This document shows positions 14,749 through 21,313 of a stretch of 22,987 nt of DNA, in pieces. The first letter of the stretch is position 1, and each line of letters begins with the position of its first letter. This DNA comes from JBIOJB01 sp044450465 (lineage in GTDB: Bacteria > Chloroflexota > Dormibacteria > Dormibacterales > Dormibacteraceae). The notes beneath the pieces are model-generated. The model saw nothing but the letters and a program-made list of their open reading frames with translations. It was not told the origin of the DNA and did no database searches. A program made the translations under genes and the position numbers. Location: the NCBI GenBank assembly GCA_044450465.1, contig JBIOJB010000048.1, positions 1 through 22,987 of the forward strand. The letters run 5' to 3'.

Positions 14749-15981
14749 TTGTCTCGGCTCTGGAGACTTGTCGATCGCAGGGCGCTCGTCGTGACTCTTT
14801 TGTGCCTCGCCGTCTGGCGGCTCCTGGAGCAGATCCCGATCGCTTATTTGAGCGCGGGGTTGTACGCCTCTCGCCGCCAACCCCTTCCACCGATAGGCCC
14901 CGCCTTCTTTGCCGTCATCGGCGGCCAGAGCACCCCGTTCGCCGGCTATAGCGTCGGTTACGAGGGGATCGGCCCCTACGTCGAAGCGCTGGTCGTGCTC
15001 AACTTTGTGATGGTCATTTCGGCCCGCGTCAAGGCAACGGCCGCCACCGGCACTGGCCGCTTGAGAATCGTTCGCTGGGCGCGAACGGTTGCCCTCTCAA
15101 TCGCTATGGGGCAGGCCTACGGCTTCACTCAGTTGCTTCAAGCGGACGGGATCCTGCCGACGATGGACTGGTCAGCCAGGCTCGCGATCTGTCTGCAGCT
15201 CACGGGCGGAACCGCGGTGATGCTCCTGCTTGCAGGGTTGCTCGACGAGCATGGGCTGGGCTTCGGCTATGGAGCACTGGTCTTCTATGTGCTCGGCCCC
15301 TTTGCCACCGAAGTGCACCGACTCGCCGACTTTGCGGCCTACGCTCGGTCGTCGGGCGAAGTCGTCTTCAAATCACTGGTGGTGTGGACCGCATGCAGCA
15401 TAGGGGTGACCATCGCCGGCGTGGCGATCCTGCTCGCCACACGCAAATTGGCACAGCCTTCCATGGTGGCTCGCCAATCTGGGGAGGCCGTCTCGATCAG
15501 GTTCCTGGCGCCTGGTTTACTGCGACCCACCTACTTCGCATTCTTGATCGCGGCGTTCCCGCCCAACGTCGCCAACGTCTATGCAGCGGCCCGCTCATCA
15601 GCTGTCGAGTGGTTACGGGCGAACTGGGGTCCGTACGGACCGAATGTGTGGCTCGATGCGACTTACCTGCTCACCTTGGCAAGTCTCGTCATGATCTTTG
15701 CGGTGTTCGTGACGGCCCTCGATCTCTGGATCATCGTTCCACCGAGCTTTGTGAGGCCTCATATGCTGCGGCTGGCCGGCCTCGGAGGCCTGTGCCTGGC
15801 GGTCCTCGTTGTGGTCGCCCCGCTGGCCGATCACGTGCTCACGGCGGCTGCCGGACTCGTGATCCCGATGAGCGGATACGACGTCTTGCTGACCGTGGCG
15901 ATGGTGTTCATGGTGATCCGGGCGATCGAGGGTCACCAGACGCTCGCCCCGTACACCGCTTCGCCGAGCGGACTCCCTTGA
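14749..15981 (+). CDS. Divergent SecY-like membrane protein
   Basis: A 410-residue polytopic protein with about ten hydrophobic helices. From memory of SecY I see, in the right order: a first helix ending RLLEQIPI (residues 24-31; SecY R-x-x-x-x-IPVP), FFAVIGG and GIGPYVEA (73-80; SecY GIMPYITA), RIVRWARTVALSIAMGQAYG (106-125; SecY TRYxTxxxxxxQALG), LTGGTAVMLLLAGLLDEHGL (151-170; SecY LTAGTxxLMWLGExITxxGI) with GFGYGAL (GNGISL), SIRFLAPGLLRPTYFAF (249-265; SecY LPLKVNxAGVIPxIFA), and a last helix SGYDVLLTVAMVFMVIRAIE. The cytosolic C5/C6 loop, which in SecY carries the GGFIPGIRPG region needed for SecA and ribosome, is reduced to about 20 residues (326-344) without that motif. It therefore looks like a second, specialised translocon-type channel rather than the housekeeping SecY. 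It starts at TTG behind TAGACT. Function is inferred only. Confidence 0.7.
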   Translation: MSRLWRLVDRRALVVTLLCLAVWRLLEQIPIAYLSAGLYASRRQPLPPIGPAFFAVIGGQSTPFAGYSVGYEGIGPYVEALVVLNFVMVISARVKATAATGTGRLRIVRWARTVALSIAMGQAYGFTQLLQADGILPTMDWSARLAICLQLTGGTAVMLLLAGLLDEHGLGFGYGALVFYVLGPFATEVHRLADFAAYARSSGEVVFKSLVVWTACSIGVTIAGVAILLATRKLAQPSMVARQSGEAVSIRFLAPGLLRPTYFAFLIAAFPPNVANVYAAARSSAVEWLRANWGPYGPNVWLDATYLLTLASLVMIFAVFVTALDLWIIVPPSFVRPHMLRLAGLGGLCLAVLVVVAPLADHVLTAAAGLVIPMSGYDVLLTVAMVFMVIRAIEGHQTLAPYTASPSGLP

Positions 15982-16002
15982 CGTGCCGGGTCGGGAGCGA
16001 CA

Positions 16003-16020
16003 GCTGAGGATCGACTCAGC
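16003..16020. terminator. Hairpin between convergent genes
   Basis: GCTGAG-GATCGA-CTCAGC is a perfect 6-bp inverted repeat in the 45-bp gap between the SecY-like gene and the GAF/PucR gene. It lacks a T-tract in either direction; it could serve both transcripts. Confidence 0.35.
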
Positions 16021-16026
16021 CGCGGC

Positions 16027-17787
16027 TCAAAGACCCAGCATCGCGCGTGCGCGCAGGGCGATCGAGATCGCGACCCTGGTCTCGGGATCGTCCAGCTCCA
16101 GGCCTGTCAACGTTTCGATGCGCTCCACGCGGTAGGTCATCGAGTTGACGTGTATCCCAAGGTCGCGAGCTGCCGCCCGGCGCACCCACCGCGCCGCCGC
16201 GAGCGCCTCAAGGGTCTCCAGCAGCGGGGTGTCGCGCGTTTCCGCGTACTCGAGCAGCTTGCCGAGAAGCTCGTCGACGAAGCGGCGCAGGGCCACCGGG
16301 CTCTGGACCTCGAGCAGGAGCCGGAAGGCGCCTAGCGAGCGATACGAAGCCACCCTGGCGCGGCCGCCGGCGCGGCGGGTCAGGCGCAGCGCCTGGCGCG
16401 CTTCGATGTAAGAGCGCGCGAGCTCGCCTACGCCATTCGCGATGTTCCCAATCCCGACTGACGCGGAGCCCGGCCGCATCACCGGAGCAGCCGCCGCCAG
16501 CACCTGGCCCGCCAGCTTCTCGACGGCCGTCAGCTCCGGAGCGACCTCATCCGGGATGAGAAAGACGGCTGATGCCGTGCGCACCAGGGTCAGGGCGCCT
16601 GGCAGCCGCGAGCGGATCAGACCGTCGAGCGCCGCGTCGAGCCGGTCCCGCCGTCCGTGGGAGCCAAGCGCGGTCTCGGTTTCATCGTCATCCGGCTCCA
16701 ACACGACGACCCACGCGCGCTGCGGCAGCCGATGGCCCAGGCGTTCCGCCTGACGGGCAATCCTCTCAGCCTCGTCGGGCTCCAACCCTCCGGAAAGGAC
16801 TTCTTCGACCAGGTCCCCCCGCAGCCTGCGCTCCACCTCCGCCGCGGCGCGCTCTTTGGACAGCTCGAGGGCGAGCACGGTCGAACCGTGCTGAAGCGCT
16901 CGGCGTCGACCCTCAACGTCGACACCCTTTTCGTCGAGCCCAACGGCGAGCAGGCCTAGCAGCTCTGCTCCCGCGCGCACCGGCACAGCGTCGAGGGTGC
17001 GCGGCGGCCGGCCCGCGCTGATCCTCACTTCGCGCGCGGCGGCCTGGCCGGCGGCGGCCTGCGCGGGGATGCGAGGCGGCATGGAGTTGGCGGACTCGCC
17101 CGCTCCTCGCACTCGATAGCCGTCGGTCGAGTAGAGCGCGGCCTGACCACCCGCGAGCGAGCTGATGACCTCAAGGATGCTCCCGATACCGGCTCCCTCG
17201 AGTGAAAGCTTGGTGAACCGTTCGTGGACGTCGTGTGAAAGCCGGATCTGGGCCAGCTGAACCTCCGTCCTCCGCTGCAGCTCGCTCCTTTCGAGGATGC
17301 CGGCCACCTGGCCTGCGATGGCACGCAGAAAGTCGATGTCGGCCGTGTTGAACTCGCGCTTCTCGGTGCTCTGCACGTTGAGCACTCCCACGAGTCGCGG
17401 ACCTGATTCGATGGGCACGGACAGCATGGAGTGGAACCGGTCCTCGTCGAGCCCTGCGACCCACTTCCAGTGCGGCTCTTTGGCAACGTCCGGAACGACC
17501 GCCGGGCTGCGGGTTTCGGCGACCCAACCGGTGATGCCCTCACCTACGCGCATGACGACCTTTCCCACCATGTTCTCGTTCAGGCCGTTGGTCGCGGTGA
17601 GGTGCAGCTCGCGGCCGGGCGGGGTCAACAGGTAGAGCGAGCAAACATCAGTACCGGTGGCAGAGGTGGCCTCGCGAATGATCAGGTCGAGCAGCTCGTC
17701 CGGACGTTGTGTCGAAGCCGCCGCCTGGGCCAGGCGCACGAGGAAGCTGAGCTCGCGCTCCGCAAGACTCGAGTCTCCGGCCTTCAT
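16027..17787 (-). CDS. GAF domain / PucR-family transcriptional regulator
   Basis: Cytosolic ligand-responsive regulator of 586 residues. The N-terminal GAF domain (about 15-170) is well conserved: TGTDVCSLYLL, LTATNGLN, VGEGITGWVAETRSPAVVPDV, and SMLSVPIESGPRLVGVLNVQS, similar to the GAF domain of PTS enzyme EI-Ntr (PtsP). A middle region (about 200-460) resembles the non-catalytic GGDEF-like domain of CdaR/PucR proteins. The C-terminus (about 515-580), LETLEALAAARWVRRAAARDLGIHVNSMTYRVERIETLTGL, is the PucR C-terminal helix-turn-helix (HTH_30). PucR-type proteins activate catabolic and nitrogen-scavenging genes. ATG 17787 follows AAGG at a plausible distance. The gene is divergent from the aminotransferase with 115 bp between, a usual arrangement for a regulator and its target. 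Confidence 0.88.
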   Translation of the reverse strand: MKAGDSSLAERELSFLVRLAQAAASTQRPDELLDLIIREATSATGTDVCSLYLLTPPGRELHLTATNGLNENMVGKVVMRVGEGITGWVAETRSPAVVPDVAKEPHWKWVAGLDEDRFHSMLSVPIESGPRLVGVLNVQSTEKREFNTADIDFLRAIAGQVAGILERSELQRRTEVQLAQIRLSHDVHERFTKLSLEGAGIGSILEVISSLAGGQAALYSTDGYRVRGAGESANSMPPRIPAQAAAGQAAAREVRISAGRPPRTLDAVPVRAGAELLGLLAVGLDEKGVDVEGRRRALQHGSTVLALELSKERAAAEVERRLRGDLVEEVLSGGLEPDEAERIARQAERLGHRLPQRAWVVVLEPDDDETETALGSHGRRDRLDAALDGLIRSRLPGALTLVRTASAVFLIPDEVAPELTAVEKLAGQVLAAAAPVMRPGSASVGIGNIANGVGELARSYIEARQALRLTRRAGGRARVASYRSLGAFRLLLEVQSPVALRRFVDELLGKLLEYAETRDTPLLETLEALAAARWVRRAAARDLGIHVNSMTYRVERIETLTGLELDDPETRVAISIALRARAMLGL

Positions 17788-17828
17788 ACCGCCGCCTTTT
17801 CTGGGGTCAACGACACAATGGACGCCCT

Positions 17829-17834
17829 ATTTTA
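17829..17834 (-). promoter_or_regulatory. Candidate -10 of the GAF/PucR gene
   Basis: TAAAAT on the minus strand lies in an unusually AT-rich patch about 41 nt before ATG 17787. The -35 region is not recognisable. Confidence 0.35.
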
Positions 17835-17864
17835 TCGTGCGCTTGACACAGACCGAGTGGCGGC

Positions 17865-17892
17865 TTGCATGCGTGCCAATCGGCGCTAGGCT
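17865..17892 (+). promoter_or_regulatory. Promoter of the aminotransferase gene
   Basis: TTGCAT (17865-17870) and TAGGCT (17887-17892) are 16 bp apart and the hexamer is followed by 10 nt and GTG 17903. A perfect TTGACA also occurs at 17843-17848 but has no -10 at the correct spacing. Confidence 0.4.
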
Positions 17893-17902
17893 TGGATCAA
17901 CC

Positions 17903-19321
17903 GTGGGCGCAACCAATTCGGGCCAGTGGCGCGAGCAGTTTTCGGGCGTCGAGCTGCCCGTGCCGCTGTTTGGGGGCGGCACCGTCGCCGGCATCAACTT
18001 CGACAACGCCGCAAGCACGCCTCCCCTCAAGCGAGTGCGCAGTGCAGTCAACAGCTTTTCCGAGGTCTACTCCAGCGTGCATCGCGGCACGGGCTACAAG
18101 TCGCGTCTTACGACCGAGGCCTACGAGCATGCGCGGGAGATCGTCGCCCGGTTTCTGAACGTCGACGATCAGTCGCAGGTCGTGATCTTCGTCAAGGGAG
18201 CGACCGACGCTCTCAACCGGATCGCGGCCGAGCACGCGCGCCTGGACGGGCGTCAGGTCCTGGTTACGGAGATGGAGCACCACGCCGACCTCCTGCCGTG
18301 GCGGCATCGCAGCGGCCACGTGATGGTGGGACTGTCCGAGGACGGGCACGTGGATCTTGAGAAGATCGAGCACGCCCTGGCGTCTCATGAGGGCACGATC
18401 GGCCTGGTTGCGCTCTGCGGCGCATCGAACGTGACCGGCTTTGTGTCTCCCGTCCACGAGGTCGCGGAGATTGCCCACCGACACGGTGCTTTGATCTCGG
18501 TCGACGCAGCCCAGCTGGCGCCACACCACCGAATCGACGTGAGGCCGGCATCCGATCCGGGGCACCTGGATTTCGTATCGCTTTCCGGCCACAAGATGTA
18601 TGCGCCTTATGGCGCCGGCATCCTGGTCGCGCCGCGCGATTTCTTCGCCGGGGCGCCGGAGGTGATGGGCGGCGGGGCGATCAGCATCGTGACCTGGGAC
18701 GACACGGTATGGGCGGATCTGCCCGATCGCGAGGAGGCCGGGTCGCCAAACGTGATCGGGGCGGTGGCGCTTGGCGTGGCCATCGACACGCTGCTCGAGC
18801 TGGGGTTTGACGCGATGCTCGACCACGAAACAGCCCTTGGCGCTCGAATGATCGCGGGGCTTGGCGCCATTCCCAAAGTAGGCGTGCTCGGCGGCGTCGA
18901 GTCGGCCGGCCGCCCGCCACGCCTGGGCCTGGCCTCTTTTGTGGTCGAGGGCCTGCACCACGGATTGGTGGCGGCAGCCCTGAGCCACGAGTGGGGCGTC
19001 GCCGTTCGCCATGGGTGCTTCTGCGCCAATCCATACGTCTTCCACCTCCTCCACATCGGCAGGGAAGCAGTCGTAGCGGTCGAGGGCGAGGTCACGGCCG
19101 GCCATCGAAGGGCCCTCCCGGGCGCGGTCCGCGCCAGCCTTGCCCCTTACAACACCGATTCCGAGCTGGACCGGTTCCTGGAGGCTGTGGATCAGATCGC
19201 CCAGGGCCGGATTCGGGCCATCTACGAGCAGGCGGCCGACGGCACCTTCGCTCCAGCGGGAGGCTGGCCACGCCTGGCCGGCTCGCTGACGGCGATCCTC
19301 GGCCGTCCAGATCACCCCTGA
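17903..19321 (+). CDS. Class V aminotransferase, cysteine desulfurase (SufS)-like
   Basis: PLP enzyme of fold type I, 472 residues from GTG 17903. FDNAASTPP opens the domain; HRGTGYKSRLTTEAYEHAR matches SufS/CsdA. TEMEHHADLLPWR provides the His that stacks on PLP, SVDAAQLAPH the Asp and Gln, and SLSGHKMYAPYGAGIL the Schiff-base Lys231. RHGCFCANP fits the RxGxxCAxP motif of SufS with the nucleophile at Cys374; an extra Cys372 lies two residues before it. This suggests sulfur mobilisation from cysteine or selenocysteine, or a related beta-lyase. It is about 60 residues longer than SufS, mostly at the C-terminus. No suf genes are adjacent, so an iron-sulfur assembly role is uncertain. The open frame extends to 17657, but the stretch before GTG 17903 overlaps the divergent regulator. 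Confidence 0.85.
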   Translation: MGATNSGQWREQFSGVELPVPLFGGGTVAGINFDNAASTPPLKRVRSAVNSFSEVYSSVHRGTGYKSRLTTEAYEHAREIVARFLNVDDQSQVVIFVKGATDALNRIAAEHARLDGRQVLVTEMEHHADLLPWRHRSGHVMVGLSEDGHVDLEKIEHALASHEGTIGLVALCGASNVTGFVSPVHEVAEIAHRHGALISVDAAQLAPHHRIDVRPASDPGHLDFVSLSGHKMYAPYGAGILVAPRDFFAGAPEVMGGGAISIVTWDDTVWADLPDREEAGSPNVIGAVALGVAIDTLLELGFDAMLDHETALGARMIAGLGAIPKVGVLGGVESAGRPPRLGLASFVVEGLHHGLVAAALSHEWGVAVRHGCFCANPYVFHLLHIGREAVVAVEGEVTAGHRRALPGAVRASLAPYNTDSELDRFLEAVDQIAQGRIRAIYEQAADGTFAPAGGWPRLAGSLTAILGRPDHP

Positions 19322-19390
19322 GGCACCTGGGACCCTGAAAGACCCCGTTCTCTTAACGATTCCCTGACGTTCAGGCCGCCCGGCTTCGGC

Positions 19391-19396
19391 TAATCT
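19391..19396 (+). promoter_or_regulatory. -10 hexamer of the ftsEX fusion operon
   Basis: TAATCT lies 12 nt before GTG 19409, leaving a leader of only about 5 nt. No Shine-Dalgarno is present. Confidence 0.4.
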
Positions 19397-19408
19397 GGAC
19401 GCGTAAGG

Positions 19409-21313
19409 GTGGGTAGCCGACCTACGGTATCCGGCCGCCTCCGCACACCGAACGGCCGCCCGGCCTCGAACGGCTCCAAGGCGAAGCTCAACGGGGTGAC
19501 CGGGCAGGGCCCAGGGATCGCTGACGCCCCCGCCCTGCCCGTGGTCAAGCTTGCGGGCGTCTCCAAGGCCTTCGGGCGTAACACCGTCCTGAGCGGTGTC
19601 ACGTTCGCTGTGGCGCCGGGCGAGATCCTGGAGGTCACCGGGCCTAGCGGCGCCGGCAAGACAACGCTGCTGCGCCTTCTTCACGGGCAGCTACGCCCCA
19701 CCGCCGGCGAGGTCTGGCTGGAGGGCCGCGGACTTCACCGGCGGTGGAGATGGGGCCTCGGACGGGCGCGCCGCGACGTTGCCTTCGTCTTCCAGGACCA
19801 GCGCCTGCTGCCCCGCCTGACGGCGTTCGAGAACCTCGTCTTTGCCCTTCAGATCAGTGACCCGCAGGTTCCCCTGAGGACCATCCGGGACCGGGCTCTC
19901 AAAGCGCTCGATCTCGTGAAGCTCGGCAACAAGCGCAACGCCTACCCGCACCAGCTTTCCGGAGGCGAGCGCCAGAGGGTGGCGATCGCCCGAGCGCTCG
20001 TGACAAAGCCTCGCATCCTCCTCGTCGATGAGCCCCTGACCGCTCTGGACGACGCGAACGCGGAGATGGTGCAGGGTCTCCTCGAGGCGGCTGCGGCAGC
20101 GGGCGCCGCAGTCGTCGTCGCCACGCACAAGCACACATTTCACGCCACCCGGATCCTGCGACTCCCCGGCGCCAAGCTGATGACCAACGGAGCGCGGAAA
20201 GCGACGAACGGCGACGGCCACGCGAGCGGTTTCAGCAACGGAAACGGCAACGGCCACACCAACGGCAATGGCAACGGCGCCGGTCACGCGAGTGCCGCGA
20301 CTTTGGGTGGAACGATGGCCAGGCCGCGAGCGTTGTGGAGGCTGATCCTGCCCAGCCGGAGCCGAACGCTTCGAACGACGAACCCGCCGGCCCGCCTTCC
20401 TCTCTGGCGACGCATGGCCGCGCTCGGAGGCAACGCTTACCGCCTCGTCGTGCTCAGCGCGCTGCGCAGCTGGCGGCGCGACCTGAGGCTGACGGGGCCT
20501 GTCGTGGGCACCATCGCGTTGCTGCTGATGCTTTGCGGGATCCTGGCGATGGTCGGAATCGCGATCGGTGGCGTGATCTCGCAGCAGGCGAGCCAGGCCT
20601 CTGTCGTCCGTGTCTACCTGGCGCCCGATGCGAGCCCCGACCAGGTGCTTTCGCTCGTGACGAGACTCGATGGCGACCCGCGAGTCGCCTCGGTCACCGA
20701 GGTAACGCCGGCTCAGGCTCTGGCCGAAGCGAACAGCCATCCTGGGCTCGACAACCTGGCGAGCCTAAGCTCGACAAATCCGTTCCCCGCGAGCCTGGAC
20801 GTTCGCGTCAACCTCGTCACGCAGCTGGCGGACGTGGCGAACTCGGTGCAGAACGACCCTGCCGTCGACACCTCCTACCCCACCTCGTACGACCCCGACG
20901 CCTACTCTCGCCTGCGCCATCTCGCCCTGATCGCGGGTGGAGTTGCGGGCGGCATCCTGCTGCTTTTCGTGCTGGTCGCCTACGTCGTTATCGCCAACTC
21001 GATGCGCGCCATCGCCGCCTCCCGTCGAGACGAGGTCACCGTCACCCGGCTCCTCGGAGCGCGAGGCTGGATGCAGAGAGGACCATTTGTGATGGAGGGC
21101 CTCACGTCGGGGATGCTCGGAGGCGCGCTCGCGGCGGCGGTCGTGGCGGCTGCATGGTTCGCGGCGACCCGCCTTGAGGCGGCCACGTACGCGCAGGTTC
21201 TTCCGGGCGTCGACGAGATGACTGTCCGCTATATCCTCGCCGCGATCATCGCGGTCGGCCTGCTGCTCGGCGCGATCACGGCGCTGCTTGGGTTCCGGCG
21301 GGTGCGCGCGTGA
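19409..21313 (+). CDS. ftsEX: FtsE-FtsX fusion protein (cell-division ABC ATPase plus permease)
   Basis: One 634-residue polypeptide combines the two FtsEX subunits, which normally are separate genes. The FtsE part (about 45-255) has Walker A GPSGAGKT (78-85), Q-loop FVFQDQRLLPRLTAFENL (the RLLPRLTA stretch is FtsE-typical), signature LSGGERQRVAIARAL (183-197), Walker B ILLVDEP and switch His240. A 259-300 linker is made of repeated Asn-Gly (SNGNGNGHTNGNGNGAGH). The FtsX part (about 335-634) has TM1 (364-390), an extracytoplasmic domain with YLAPDASPDQV and further MacB-like features (400-500), and three C-terminal helices (505-530, 565-587, 606-627). FtsEX transmits ATP hydrolysis to periplasmic or extracellular hydrolase activators. 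The next gene, an M23 peptidase, overlaps by GTGA. No frameshift or stop separates the halves; an internal ATG at 20315 could yield extra free FtsX. Confidence 0.93.
   Translation: MGSRPTVSGRLRTPNGRPASNGSKAKLNGVTGQGPGIADAPALPVVKLAGVSKAFGRNTVLSGVTFAVAPGEILEVTGPSGAGKTTLLRLLHGQLRPTAGEVWLEGRGLHRRWRWGLGRARRDVAFVFQDQRLLPRLTAFENLVFALQISDPQVPLRTIRDRALKALDLVKLGNKRNAYPHQLSGGERQRVAIARALVTKPRILLVDEPLTALDDANAEMVQGLLEAAAAAGAAVVVATHKHTFHATRILRLPGAKLMTNGARKATNGDGHASGFSNGNGNGHTNGNGNGAGHASAATLGGTMARPRALWRLILPSRSRTLRTTNPPARLPLWRRMAALGGNAYRLVVLSALRSWRRDLRLTGPVVGTIALLLMLCGILAMVGIAIGGVISQQASQASVVRVYLAPDASPDQVLSLVTRLDGDPRVASVTEVTPAQALAEANSHPGLDNLASLSSTNPFPASLDVRVNLVTQLADVANSVQNDPAVDTSYPTSYDPDAYSRLRHLALIAGGVAGGILLLFVLVAYVVIANSMRAIAASRRDEVTVTRLLGARGWMQRGPFVMEGLTSGMLGGALAAAVVAAAWFAATRLEAATYAQVLPGVDEMTVRYILAAIIAVGLLLGAITALLGFRRVRA

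Noticed and set aside
17657..17902. Upstream extension of the aminotransferase frame
   Set aside because: Runs antisense through the start of the GAF/PucR gene and across its promoter region; the homologous sequence starts after GTG 17903.
17897..19684. 595-codon minus-strand frame opposite the aminotransferase
   Set aside because: Shadow frame of a gene with an intact PLP site; composition rich in Arg, Gly and His without motifs.
20237..20290. CRISPR-like or tandem DNA repeat in the ftsEX fusion
   Set aside because: The AACGGC-type repetition simply encodes the Asn-Gly linker; there are no spacers.
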